Positions 54,326 through 62,811 of a stretch of 64,000 bases of DNA are shown piece after piece. Position numbers and translations under genes: made by a program. The DNA lies in the NCBI RefSeq assembly GCF_947503855.1, contig NZ_CANNFF010000006.1, positions 151,516-215,515 of the forward strand, written 5' to 3'. The notes under the pieces are model-generated. The model did not search any database. It saw only the letters and a list, made by a program, of their open reading frames with translations, and had not been told where the DNA came from. Source of the stretch: an uncultured Polaribacter sp. Lineage in GTDB: Bacteria > Bacteroidota > Bacteroidia > Flavobacteriales > Flavobacteriaceae. Positions within the stretch are counted from its first letter, which is position 1. Every line of letters starts with the position of its first letter.

Positions 54326-54410
54326 ATTTGTTTTATTTTTTGAAGTAATCATGATGTAAAAGTAAATTATTTTTTATTTTAAAAGATAAAAAATAATGTT
54401 TTTTAAAAAT

Positions 54411-54429
54411 TTTTATCAAATTGATAAAA
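54411..54429. promoter_or_regulatory. perfect 19-base palindrome, operator-like
   Basis: TTTTATCAAATTGATAAAA has 9 bp arms around one base. A half site TTTATCAAA lies 25 bases further right (54454-54462). It is placed to control either the arginine operon or the DUF2141/LytS side. The regulator is unknown. Confidence 0.5.
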
Positions 54430-54652
54430 AAACAACCTCTTAATTGATTAATATTTATCAAACGCTTTTAAAATTGTGGTCAGTTTGAAAAAGATGTTAA
54501 GTTTTTATTTGTTAAAAGTCTATAATAGATACTTTAATTTAGAATTTTTTACAATTCGGTATGAAAAAAATACAGTTGGGTAATGTTTTATTAAAAAAAA
54601 ACTATTTGAATTGCATCTTTGAACCATTAAATAACATTTAAAAATATATATT

Positions 54653-55081
54653 ATGAAGTTTTTAGCATCATTTTTAATCTTAGTCATATTAGCTATAACA
54701 AACAGTATGACAGCGCAAAACAAAAGTACAGACACAAAAGAAATTACAGTAACTGTTTTAAATGCAACTTCAGATGCTGGTAAAATAGGATTTGCTTTGT
54801 ACACAAAAGACAATTTTATGAGAAAACCATTACTAAGTAAAGAAGGTAAAATTAAATATGGAAAAAGTACGGTTATTTTTGAAAATATTCCTGCTGGCGA
54901 ATATGCCATAATTTGCTATCATGATAAAAATAATAATAATAAAATGGATTTTTCTTCAAATAGAATGCCGTTAGAAGATTACGGAGCTTCTAATAATGTA
55001 ATGGCTTTTGCACCACCAACTTTTGAAAACGCAAAATTTTTATTAAAAAATAAAAATCTACATTTAGATATTAATTTTTAG
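54653..55081 (+). CDS. DUF2141 domain secreted protein
   Basis: 142 residues. A signal peptide (1-22, ends NSMTAQ) precedes one DUF2141 domain: 'ITVTVLNATSDAGKIGFALYTKDNFMRKPL', 'VIFENIPAGEYAIICYHDKNNNNKMD' (a calcium-site-like loop) and 'PLEDYGASNN'. These small beta-sandwich proteins are periplasmic or exported, with no established activity. It lies 45 bases before the LytS-like kinase gene on the same strand and may be its first operon member. Confidence 0.9.
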   Translation: MKFLASFLILVILAITNSMTAQNKSTDTKEITVTVLNATSDAGKIGFALYTKDNFMRKPLLSKEGKIKYGKSTVIFENIPAGEYAIICYHDKNNNNKMDFSSNRMPLEDYGASNNVMAFAPPTFENAKFLLKNKNLHLDINF

Positions 55082-55126
55082 TAAATTTCGCTACCCATTT
55101 ATCAACAATAAATAATAAACAAATCT

Positions 55127-56482
55127 ATGACTAGCCAAGAGGTATATACCATAAAAAGTGTAAAAAATGCAGCTATTTTATGTTTAAAACTAACTATTAT
55201 TTTTGGTCTATTATTTAGTGTGATTTTTTGGCAAACAACAATAAAAGGTATTGCTTGGTCGTTTATAATTTCTGGAATGTATTCTTTTGGAATTGGTTTT
55301 GGTAATGGTTTTATAAACGGTTATTTGTCTACTAAATGGGATTGGATCAAACACACTAATCAAAGAGTTTGGGCAGGTATTATTGCCTCAGTTCTATATA
55401 CAGTGCCTATTGTTTTAATGATTAATTATGTTGTTTTTGTTGTTATTAATAATAACAATTCAGACACCTTTTTTAAAGGTAATTTCTTTTGGGCGCATTT
55501 GTTTTATATTGTTCTTTCTTTAGCAGTTTCTGCCTTTTTACATGCCAAAGGTTTTATGCAAAACTGGAAAGTTGCTATGACCAAAGAAAACACCAAACAA
55601 GAAATTGTAGCAAAAACAGAAACAGCTAAATTTGAATCTTTAAAAAACCAATTAGACCCACATTTTTTATTTAATAGTTTAAATGTATTAACGAGTTTAA
55701 TTGGCGAAAATCCAAATCAGGCGGAAAGGTTTACCACAAAACTTTCTAAAGTTTATAGATATGTTTTAGAGCAAAGAAACAAAGATCTAGTGCCTATTGA
55801 AGAGGAATTAAAGTTTGCAAAAACGTATATGGAATTGTTAGGAATGCGTTTTGAAGATGCTGTAAAATTTAACATTCCAGATATCATTAGTACTAATGAG
55901 CTTAAAATTGTGCCTTTGTCTTTACAACTTTTATTAGAAAATGCGGTAAAACACAATGTGGTTTCTACCTCTAAACCACTTACCATTAACATTTATGAAA
56001 AAGATAATTATTTAATTATAGAAAATAATATCAACCCAAAAGAAGCTTTAGGTAAAAGTACCAAAATTGGATTACAAAATATTGCAGATAGGTATGGGTT
56101 AATTACTCAAAGAGGAGTAAAAATAGAAAATAATAACAAAAAATTTAAGGTGAGTTTACCTCTATTAATCAAAATGAACAATATTATGTATTCAGACAAT
56201 TTAGAAAATAGTAAGTATGTAAAAGCAGTAGAAAGAGTAGAAAAACTAAAAGAATTTTATCAGAATTTAGTCTCTTTTTGCTTAGTAATTCCCTTTTTAA
56301 TCTTTATCAATTTAAAGTTTTTTCCAAGTTTTCACTGGTTTTGGTTTCCAATTTTTGGATGGGGAATTGGTTTAACCTTTCATTTTTTAGAAGTAAATAA
56401 TTATAATATTTTCTTAGGAAGAAATTGGGAAGACAGAAAAATTAAAGAAATGATGGAGCAAGAAAATAAGAATAATCAATAA
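55127..56482 (+). CDS. LytS/YehU-family sensor kinase fused to a 2TM domain
   Basis: 451 residues. Four N-terminal membrane helices (about 18-140) precede the His_kinase region 'ESLKNQLDPHFLFNSLNVLTSLI', whose histidine is the phosphorylation site, and a GHKL ATPase 'PLSLQLLLENAVKHNVV' with 'KIGLQNIADRYG'. Residues from about 360 are a 2TM domain: 'SKYVKAVERVEKLKEFYQNL', two helices with FHWFWFP and 'GRNWEDRKIKEMMEQE'. The same domain stands alone in the next three genes. The partner LytTR regulator is at 57554. Confidence 0.92.
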   Translation: MTSQEVYTIKSVKNAAILCLKLTIIFGLLFSVIFWQTTIKGIAWSFIISGMYSFGIGFGNGFINGYLSTKWDWIKHTNQRVWAGIIASVLYTVPIVLMINYVVFVVINNNNSDTFFKGNFFWAHLFYIVLSLAVSAFLHAKGFMQNWKVAMTKENTKQEIVAKTETAKFESLKNQLDPHFLFNSLNVLTSLIGENPNQAERFTTKLSKVYRYVLEQRNKDLVPIEEELKFAKTYMELLGMRFEDAVKFNIPDIISTNELKIVPLSLQLLLENAVKHNVVSTSKPLTINIYEKDNYLIIENNINPKEALGKSTKIGLQNIADRYGLITQRGVKIENNNKKFKVSLPLLIKMNNIMYSDNLENSKYVKAVERVEKLKEFYQNLVSFCLVIPFLIFINLKFFPSFHWFWFPIFGWGIGLTFHFLEVNNYNIFLGRNWEDRKIKEMMEQENKNNQ

Positions 56483-56488
56483 AAAAAT

Positions 56489-56818
56489 ATGATAATGGAA
56501 AAAGAATTTACACAAGAGCAAAAATATATTTTGGCTCGTAAAAGAGTAGAAAAAATTAGCAAGTTTTATAAACATTTAGTAGTATACGTAATTATAAACA
56601 CCTTTTTAAGTGCCATTTTTATTGCAGGTGATGTAAATGATGGAGACACTTTTATAGAAGCTTTTACCGATTATCATAATTATAAAATTTGGATGTTTTG
56701 GGGAATAGGAATCTTTTTACAAGTACTAAATACTTTTGGAATCAACTTTATTTTTAATAAAAAATGGGAACAACAAAAAATTAAAAAATACATGAATGAA
56801 CAAAATAACATCAAATAA
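56489..56818 (+). CDS. 2TM domain protein 1
   Basis: 109 residues. A charged N-terminal helix 'QKYILARKRVEKISKFYKHL', two membrane helices (about 27-48, 70-90) and the C-terminal 'NKKWEQQKIKKYMNEQN' define the 2TM family (PF13239). Between the helices it has 'DVNDGDTFIEAFTDYHNYKIWMFWG', like copy 3 and unlike copy 2. Function unknown; family members sit beside LytS/LytTR pairs. The stop overlaps the start of copy 2 by 23 bases. Confidence 0.88.
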   Translation: MIMEKEFTQEQKYILARKRVEKISKFYKHLVVYVIINTFLSAIFIAGDVNDGDTFIEAFTDYHNYKIWMFWGIGIFLQVLNTFGINFIFNKKWEQQKIKKYMNEQNNIK

Positions 56819-57110
56819 AATGCAACAAGATTACACACAACAAAAACGATATATAAGAGCCCAAAAAAGAGTAAAAGAGATTAAAGGGTTTTACACGCAC
56901 TTTGCTGTTTACTGTTTGGTAACTCCTCTTATTATTTTCGTAAACCTAACATTTGTTCCCCAATTTCATTGGTTTTGGTTTTCTGTTTTTGGTTGGGGTT
57001 TGGGTATTTTTTTTCATTGGCTAGCTGTTTTCGGTTTTCATTTAATTGGTTTTGGTAAAAATTGGGAACAGAAAAAAATTAAGGAATTTATGATTGAGAA
57101 TAACAAATAA
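56796..57110 (+). CDS. 2TM domain protein 2
   Basis: 104 residues in the longest frame. The ATG at 56820 (MQQDYTQQKRYIRAQKRVKEIKGF) is the likelier start because it removes the overlap with the previous gene. Two helices flank 'VPQFHWFWFSVFGWGLGIFFHW', nearly the same as the 2TM domain fused to the kinase, then 'FGKNWEQKKIKEFM'. It ends two bases before copy 3. Confidence 0.87.
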   Translation: MNKITSNKMQQDYTQQKRYIRAQKRVKEIKGFYTHFAVYCLVTPLIIFVNLTFVPQFHWFWFSVFGWGLGIFFHWLAVFGFHLIGFGKNWEQKKIKEFMIENNK

Positions 57111-57112
57111 TT

Positions 57113-57436
57113 ATGGAACAGAATTTTATAAACGAACAAAATTACATACGTGCAAAAAAACGTGTAAAAGATATTAAAGGCTTTTATATTCACTTAATTG
57201 TATATGTACTTGTAAACCTATTTATAAGCGGAATTATAATTTTTGGATTAACACAAAGTGGTGATACTTTTGGCGAAGCACTTACCAATTTCGGAACATA
57301 TTCAACAGCATTTTTTTGGGGAATAGGAATGTTTTTTCACTGGTTAGGCGTTTTTGGCTTTAAATCTTTAGGGTTCGGAAAAGACTGGGAAGAAAGAAAG
57401 ATTAAAGAATTGATGGAAAAAGATGATGAGCAATAA
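57113..57436 (+). CDS. 2TM domain protein 3
   Basis: 107 residues: 'QNYIRAKKRVKDIKGFYIHL', two membrane helices with 'TQSGDTFGEALTNFGTYSTAFFWGIGMFFHW' between and around them, and 'FGKDWEERKIKELMEKDDEQ'. The three copies plus the kinase fusion look like tandem duplications in two subtypes (GDTF: copies 1 and 3; FHWFWF: copy 2 and the fusion). Confidence 0.88.
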   Translation: MEQNFINEQNYIRAKKRVKDIKGFYIHLIVYVLVNLFISGIIIFGLTQSGDTFGEALTNFGTYSTAFFWGIGMFFHWLGVFGFKSLGFGKDWEERKIKELMEKDDEQ

Positions 57437-57553
57437 AGAGTAAGCTAAGAAATTATCAAGAATTAAGGGACAAGTATGAAGTGGGAAGAAAAGAGAATTT
57501 TCTTTTAATATTTTGTGTTTTTTTGATTTGATTAATAACTAATATTTAAATAA

Positions 57554-58309
57554 ATGAATGTTCTAATTATAGAAGACGAAAAACCAGCAGCTAGAAGGCT
57601 AAATAGAATGTTGGCAACTCTAGATATAGAAGTACAACAAATGTTACATTCTGTAGAAGAATCTTTAAACTGGTTGCAAAATAATGCACATCCAAATTTA
57701 ATATTTTTAGATATCCAGTTGTCAGATGGTTTGTCTTTTGAAATTTTTGAAGAAATAGATGTAAAATCTGCTATCATTTTTACAACTGCTTATGATGAAT
57801 ATGCCTTAAAAGCTTTTAAATTAAATAGTATAGATTATTTGCTAAAACCCTTAGATGAAGATGAATTAAAAGTGGCCGTAGATAAATTTAAAACCAATCA
57901 ACCCCAACATACAGGAATACAAGTAAATTTAGATGATATTAAAAAATTACTAATAAATCCTGTAGATAGAAAGTTTAAAAAACGAATTTCTATAAAGATT
58001 GGGCAGCACATCAAAATTATAAATATTGATGAAATTGAATGCTTTTACAGCGAAAATAAAGCAACTTATATACATACTTCAGAAAACAGAAACTATCTAT
58101 TAGACAACTCTTTAGAGCATTGGCAAGAGCAGTTAGATTCTGAGAATTTTTTTAGAGTCAACAGAACGTATATTGTACATATTAATGCAATAAAAGATAT
58201 TATTGCGTATTCAAATTCTCGGTTAAAATTGATTTTATACACTTATAATAACCAAGAAATTATAGTAAGTAGAGAGCGTGTAAAAGATTTTAAAAATTGG
58301 ATTGACTAA
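57554..58309 (+). CDS. LytTR-family response regulator
   Basis: 251 residues. The receiver has 'NVLIIEDEKPAARRL', the phosphorylated Asp in 'NLIFLDIQLSDGLSFEIF', 'IIFTTAYDEYALKAFKLNSIDYLLKPLD' with the switch Thr and Lys. The LytTR DNA-binding domain (about 140-250) shows 'IKIGQHIKIINIDEIECFYSENKATYI' and 'FFRVNRTYIVHINAIKDI'. It is the output partner of the LytS-2TM kinase. Confidence 0.94.
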   Translation: MNVLIIEDEKPAARRLNRMLATLDIEVQQMLHSVEESLNWLQNNAHPNLIFLDIQLSDGLSFEIFEEIDVKSAIIFTTAYDEYALKAFKLNSIDYLLKPLDEDELKVAVDKFKTNQPQHTGIQVNLDDIKKLLINPVDRKFKKRISIKIGQHIKIINIDEIECFYSENKATYIHTSENRNYLLDNSLEHWQEQLDSENFFRVNRTYIVHINAIKDIIAYSNSRLKLILYTYNNQEIIVSRERVKDFKNWID

Positions 58310-58407
58310 ACTTTCAATTTTAGTTTTAAAATTCTAGATGCTATTTATTTGGGGGATTTAATAATTTGAAATAAGATTAAAAACAGTACATTCAAAAATG
58401 ATTCAAC

Positions 58408-58439
58408 TTGATTACTTTGGTTATATTTGATCTTATTCT
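58408..58439 (+). promoter_or_regulatory. candidate promoter of the second carotenoid cluster
   Basis: TTG at 58408-58410 and TATATTTG at 58432-58439 (TAnnTTTG) are 21 bases apart, close to Bacteroidota spacing, and 21 bases before the TTG start of the CrtA-like gene. Confidence 0.5.
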
Positions 58440-58460
58440 TAAACAAAAAAAGATATCATT

Positions 58461-59123
58461 TTGAAAACTAGTTTAATCATTGTTAAATATTACCCCGTCT
58501 TTGCCATTTTTGGTTTTTTATCAATGGCTATTTTTAGGATACCATTATTTTTTAATAAAAAGCTACAATTTTATAAATTAATGGGTACAGGTAAAAATGG
58601 AACATTTGATAAAATTCCAGATTTATCTCAATGGGCTATTTTAGTAACTTATGAAGGTGATTTAAATTTAAACACTCAATTTGGAAGCTTTATTTTAAAA
58701 TGGTTTAATTTGTTTTGTAAAAAACAAACTATCTATATATTAAAACCAATTGAAGGTCATGGTTTATGGGATCAAAAAAAGGTCTTTGGTAATTTGCCAG
58801 CAACTTCTAACTATGAAGGAGAAATAGCTGTGCTAACTAGAGCAACAATTCGTTTAAATAAATTACGTTATTTTTGGAAAAACGTAGCTCCAATTGCCTC
58901 TCAAATGTCTACAGCAGACGGGTTTATAAATTCTTATGGAGTTGGTGAGGTTCCTTGGGTAAAACAAGCAACTTTTAGTGTTTGGAAATCAAAAGAGATG
59001 ATGAAAAATTTTGCCTATAAAATGCCACAACATAAAGCGGTTATCAAAAAAACAAGAAAACAAAAATGGTATAGTGAAGATATGTTTACACGTTTTACCA
59101 TTCAACAAAAAATTGAAAAATAA
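58461..59123 (+). CDS. CrtA-family carotenoid oxygenase (spheroidene monooxygenase-like; candidate CrtA-OH)
   Basis: 220 residues from a TTG start. The C-terminal 'FSVWKSKEMMKNFAYKMPQHKAVIKKTRKQKWYSEDMFTRF' pattern (FAY...H...TR...WYSE..F.RF) is the CrtA signature, and 'LTRATIRLNKLRYFWKNVAPI' is also typical. In Rhodobacter CrtA oxidises spheroidene at C-2. In Flavobacteriaceae a homologue is reported to 2-hydroxylate the linear end to give myxol. It lies before crtD and cruF, which supports that role. Confidence 0.82.
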   Translation: MKTSLIIVKYYPVFAIFGFLSMAIFRIPLFFNKKLQFYKLMGTGKNGTFDKIPDLSQWAILVTYEGDLNLNTQFGSFILKWFNLFCKKQTIYILKPIEGHGLWDQKKVFGNLPATSNYEGEIAVLTRATIRLNKLRYFWKNVAPIASQMSTADGFINSYGVGEVPWVKQATFSVWKSKEMMKNFAYKMPQHKAVIKKTRKQKWYSEDMFTRFTIQQKIEK

Positions 59124-59226
59124 TACATTTACCTTACGTTATACTTCCATTATATTTTTTTTGTTTTATTTAAAAATTAATTACTTTTCATATTTGATTA
59201 AATATTTACATATAATTCATAAATAT

Positions 59227-59236
59227 AATGTTTAAT
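59227..59236 (+). promoter_or_regulatory. AATGTTTAAT element shared with the crtI promoter
   Basis: The ten bases are identical to 39771-39780 upstream of crtI and lie 38 bases before the crtD start. The right half of the crtI inverted repeat is not preserved here, so this is at best a half site. Confidence 0.3.
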
Positions 59237-59274
59237 ACTTTTTTGTTTTTTATTTTTACAGAAAAAATAAATAA

Positions 59275-60732
59275 ATGAAGGAAGTAGCTGTTATTGGTAG
59301 TGGAATTGCTGGTTTAGCCACATCTATTCGATTAGCTTTAAAGGATCATAACGTTTCTGTTTTTGAAGCAAATTCTTACCTTGGTGGAAAATTATCTTCA
59401 ATAAAAAAAGAGGGTTTTACTTTTGATACTGGACCTTCTCTTTTTACAGCACCAGAAAATATAGAAGCACTTTTTAGTTTAGCCAAAAAAGATATATCTA
59501 GCTACTTTGTATACAAAGGTTTAGATGAAAGTTGTCGTTATTTTTTTTCGAATGGAAAAAAAATTATTGCAAAAAAAAGTTTGGAAGCATTTGCAGATGA
59601 AGCTGAAAAAGTTTTCGGAGAACCCGCAGAAAATACTAAAAAGTATCTTCAGAATAGTAAAATAGCTTATCAAAATATAGGAGAACTTTTCATAGATTTT
59701 CCTTTAGATTTAAGTTTAATTACTAAAAGTGAAACTTACAAAGCTTTGTTTAGTGTAAAATTACCTTACATCTCAAAGTCCTTAAATAGTTTCAACGAAT
59801 CAAGTTTTAAAACACCAGAAATGATTCAGCTTTTCAATCGATATGCAACCTATAATGGTAGTAACCCTTACAAAGCACCAGCAATGTTAAGCATGATATC
59901 AAGTTTAGAGCAAAGCCAAGGAACTTTTTATCCAGATGGGGGAATGATAAGTATTATCAAAGCTCTGGTGCAGCTAGCAAAAGATGTTGGTGTTAAGTTT
60001 TACACAAATAGTAAAGTAGAAAAAATTGAAACTCTAAAAGGTAAAGTAACAGGTGTTTTAGTAAACGAAAAAAAATATCATGCAGACATCGTTGTAAGTA
60101 ATATGGACATTTATTATACCTATAAAAACTTACTTACGGATAAAAATTTTGCTAATAAAGTACTAAAGCAAGAACGTAGCAGTAGTGCTTTTATATTTTA
60201 TTGGGGTATTAATGCCACTTTTTCAGAATTAGGTTTGCATAATATCTTTTTTAGTGAGGATTATCAAAAAGAGTTTAAACAAATATTTGAGGAATCAGTT
60301 TTACCTGACGAGCCAACCATTTATGTAAATATAACTTCTAAATACAACAAAAATCATGCTCCAAATAAAAGTGAAAATTGGTTTGTAATGGTAAATGCTC
60401 CTGCCCATAACGAGCATAATTGGGAAGAACAAAAAGAAAAAGTAAAAAAGTTTATTATTAAACAAATAAATAAACAGTTAAACACAAATATTGAAGATTA
60501 TATTGTGGTAGAGGAAACACTTTCTCCATTAAATATTCAACAAAAAACATCGAGTTTTATGGGGTCTTTATACGGTACAAGTAGTAATAGTAAAATGGCT
60601 ACTTTTTTTAGACAACAAAATAGAAGTAAATATTATAAAAATTTATATTTCTGTGGAGGGAGTGTTCATCCAGGAGGAGGAATTCCTTTATGTTTTAAAA
60701 GTGCAAAGTTGGTAGCAGATGATATTCAGTAA
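59275..60732 (+). CDS. crtD: carotenoid 3,4-desaturase, CrtD-like
   Basis: 485 residues. The FAD motif 'AVIGSGIAGLATSIRLALKDHNVSVFEANSYLGGKL' and 'GFTFDTGPSLFTAPENIEALF' with C-terminal 'YFCGGSVHPGGGIPLCFKSAKLVADDI' place it in the CrtI/CrtD family. The HPGGGIP motif and the neighbour CruF favour CrtD, which desaturates the 1-hydroxylated end of gamma-carotene derivatives. It overlaps cruF by 14 bases. Confidence 0.85.
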   Translation: MKEVAVIGSGIAGLATSIRLALKDHNVSVFEANSYLGGKLSSIKKEGFTFDTGPSLFTAPENIEALFSLAKKDISSYFVYKGLDESCRYFFSNGKKIIAKKSLEAFADEAEKVFGEPAENTKKYLQNSKIAYQNIGELFIDFPLDLSLITKSETYKALFSVKLPYISKSLNSFNESSFKTPEMIQLFNRYATYNGSNPYKAPAMLSMISSLEQSQGTFYPDGGMISIIKALVQLAKDVGVKFYTNSKVEKIETLKGKVTGVLVNEKKYHADIVVSNMDIYYTYKNLLTDKNFANKVLKQERSSSAFIFYWGINATFSELGLHNIFFSEDYQKEFKQIFEESVLPDEPTIYVNITSKYNKNHAPNKSENWFVMVNAPAHNEHNWEEQKEKVKKFIIKQINKQLNTNIEDYIVVEETLSPLNIQQKTSSFMGSLYGTSSNSKMATFFRQQNRSKYYKNLYFCGGSVHPGGGIPLCFKSAKLVADDIQ

Positions 60733-61414
60733 TTTAATCAAATACAAGTATAAACTAGCATTAGGAATAAGTTTATTATTTCATATAAGTGCCATTATTG
60801 GCTTACTTTTTACTGAATATAATGATTTCTTTATTAACAATACTCCTTTGAATTTAATCATATCAATGTTATTGTTATTTTACACACAACAAAAGATTAA
60901 TAAATCATTTTGGCTTTTTTTTAGTGTTTGTTTTTTGGCAGGATTTATTTATGAAATTATTGGGGTAAATACAGGTTTTCTTTTTGGTGATTATGAATAT
61001 TCTATTGTTATGGGGTATAAAATATCTGGTGTCCCTATATTATTAGGCAATTTATGGTTTATAACGATGTATTGCGTTGGAAGTTTAACATTTCAATCTT
61101 ATAATTGGCTTAAAACAAACTTTAATTTTAAAGTTTCTAGTCAAATAGAACTTCATTTATTGGCAATAATTGGAGCTTTTACGGCAGTGTTTCTAGACCT
61201 ATTTTTAGAGCCTGTTGCTATTAAATTAAATTTCTGGCAATGGTATCCACTTGGGGAAATTCCAATTTATAATTATGTATGTTGGTTTTTTGGGAGTTTA
61301 ATTTTACAGTATTTATTTGTAAATTTGAATTTTAATAAAAAGAATATATTCGCTTTTTATTTATATGTGATTCAGCTTATATTTTTTATAACCATTAGTT
61401 TATTTTATAAATGA
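60719..61414 (+). CDS. cruF: carotenoid 1,2-hydratase, CruF-like
   Basis: 231 residues with about seven membrane helices. 'FLAGFIYEIIGVNTGFLFGDYEYS' and 'GYKISGVPILLGNLWFITMYC' are family signatures of CruF (DUF422 carotenoid biosynthesis protein), then 'AVFLDLFLEPVAIKLNFWQW' and 'IPIYNYVCWFFGS'. It adds water across the terminal double bond of an acyclic psi end. The stop overlaps the next start (ATGA). Confidence 0.87.
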   Translation: MIFSNLIKYKYKLALGISLLFHISAIIGLLFTEYNDFFINNTPLNLIISMLLLFYTQQKINKSFWLFFSVCFLAGFIYEIIGVNTGFLFGDYEYSIVMGYKISGVPILLGNLWFITMYCVGSLTFQSYNWLKTNFNFKVSSQIELHLLAIIGAFTAVFLDLFLEPVAIKLNFWQWYPLGEIPIYNYVCWFFGSLILQYLFVNLNFNKKNIFAFYLYVIQLIFFITISLFYK

Positions 61415-61914
61415 TTTTTCTTTTTACCTTATCAATTACCCTAACAACTTTCATTATAATGGAGGGCATTACTTGGGCAATGCACAAATACGTAATGCAC
61501 GGTTTTTTGTGGTATTTACATGAAGATCACCACAAACCAAATGCTCACTTTTTTGAAAAAAATGATGCTTTCTTTTTAATTTTTGCCATACCAAGTTGGT
61601 TGTGTATTATGTTTGGCTTGCAAGATAAAGTGTTTTGGCTTGCAGGTATTGGTTTTGGTATTGCACTTTATGGCTTTGCTTATTTCATGGTGCATGATGT
61701 TATTATTCATCAGCGTTTTAAATGGTTTTCCAGAAGTAATAATACTTATATTAAAGCTATTAAATGGGCGCATAAAATGCATCACAAACAACTAGGTAAA
61801 GAAAAAAGCGAAAGTTTTGGCTTATTGTTTGTTGCTAAAAAATATTGGGAAAAGGTAATTAAAGAACAGGCGTTTAGAAAACAAAAAGAGAGAGAAAGAG
61901 AACGAATAAGCTAA
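61411..61914 (+). CDS. crtZ: beta-carotene hydroxylase (second copy)
   Basis: 167 residues. It is a paralogue of the protein at 42119 with the same boxes: 'HKYVMHGFLWYLHEDHHKP', 'HDVIIHQRFKWF' and 'HKMHHKQLGKEKSESFGLLF'. A basic C-terminal tail (KQKERERERIS) is absent from copy one. It overlaps cruF by four bases, so it belongs to the same message. Two copies in one window may divide ring substrates between monocyclic and dicyclic carotenoids. Confidence 0.94.
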   Translation: MIFLFTLSITLTTFIIMEGITWAMHKYVMHGFLWYLHEDHHKPNAHFFEKNDAFFLIFAIPSWLCIMFGLQDKVFWLAGIGFGIALYGFAYFMVHDVIIHQRFKWFSRSNNTYIKAIKWAHKMHHKQLGKEKSESFGLLFVAKKYWEKVIKEQAFRKQKERERERIS

Positions 61915-62070
61915 GGAAATTAGCAGCATTTCTAAGATAGGCTCAACCAAAAGTCCAATTATAAAAGTAGTAACCAGTGCTACATATATTAGAGTAGCAT
62001 TTGGTCTTTTAAAAAAAGAATTAAAATATCAATCTAAAAATAACGTTATTAAATGTGTAAATTCAACAAA

Positions 62071-62637
62071 ATGATTAAAAAAAATTGTGTAGTAGCTGTA
62101 TTATTAATGTTTTCAGTTTTATTAACAAGCTGTGGAGATGGAGGTAAATATAAAATCGAAAAAGGAAAAGTAGGACATTTATCAACCAAAACTAAAATAT
62201 CTGACTTAAATAAAATATTCGAAAATGACTCTATTGTAAAAAACTTAAGCGAAGGCGCTTTAGGAGACAATTATTTTCAAGATGATGATGAATATTTAAT
62301 TTTCGAAAAAGGAGGAAAGCACCTCTTAACCATTATACCAAAACAGCAATTAGACTCTCTTTCTACCATCAAAAGTATCGAAGTTTTCGATGCTAGATAT
62401 GCAACAGAAACAGGTGTCAATATCAATTCTACCTTTGCAGAAATAAATACCAATAATAATATCAACAGAATAGAATCTACGTTTTCTACTGCAACACTAT
62501 TTATTAACGATTTTAACATAACAGTTGCTATAGACAAAGAAGAGCTGGGTTTAAGAGATTTTAGCACTCAAAAAGTAAGTTTAGAGCAAATTCCAGATTT
62601 AGCAAAAATGAAATCTTTGGTGGTTTGGTTTAATTAG
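62071..62637 (+). CDS. hypothetical lipoprotein
   Basis: 188 residues from the ATG at 62071, chosen over 62053 because it gives a normal lipoprotein signal (MIKKNCVVAVLLMFSVLLTSC, cysteine at 21). The mature part has no motif that I recognise: 'KGKVGHLSTKTKISDLNKIFENDSI' near the start and 'INSTFAEINTNNNINRIESTFSTATLF' later look like a two-lobed alpha/beta domain. Monocistronic and followed by a repeat element. Confidence 0.8.
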   Translation: MIKKNCVVAVLLMFSVLLTSCGDGGKYKIEKGKVGHLSTKTKISDLNKIFENDSIVKNLSEGALGDNYFQDDDEYLIFEKGGKHLLTIIPKQQLDSLSTIKSIEVFDARYATETGVNINSTFAEINTNNNINRIESTFSTATLFINDFNITVAIDKEELGLRDFSTQKVSLEQIPDLAKMKSLVVWFN

Positions 62638-62800
62638 GGCGTACCCACACAAAAAGGTGTGGTCGTGCTTTCCGTTATATCTTTTTTTTTTTAATGCAGT
62701 ACTTGTTTCGCTTTCTGTTATAAAAATAATGAATTCTTAGACAAATAACACCTTTTATATTTTATAAAAAAAGGATGCCACTTCAATCACTTACGCAAAA
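62637..62800 (+). repeat. REP-like interspersed element, second copy
   Basis: Starts GGGCGTACCCACAC with the hairpin CCACACaaaaaGGTGTGG, continues GTGCTTTCCGTTATATCTTTTT and ends AAAAAAAGGATGCCACTTCAATCACTTACGCAAA. The framework matches 42580-42655 but the centre is longer. It begins on the last base of the lipoprotein stop. Confidence 0.65.
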
Positions 62801-62811
62801 TGCAACCCGTT

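Larger units (their letters stand above)
54235..54652. other. 418-base spacer between the arginine leader and the DUF2141 gene
   Basis: Divergent control region. It holds an AGCGCAGT-type repeat (54283-54325), AT-rich DNA with no gene, and a perfect palindrome (54411-54429). The arginine operon promoter must lie here; TATATTTT on the minus strand (54255-54248) is a weak candidate. On the plus side no strong TAnnTTTG is seen before 54653. Confidence 0.6.

Noticed and set aside
54520..54909. 129-codon minus-strand ORF over the DUF2141 gene
   Set aside because: The plus strand has a signal peptide and DUF2141 motifs. The minus-strand protein has none and crosses the divergent spacer.
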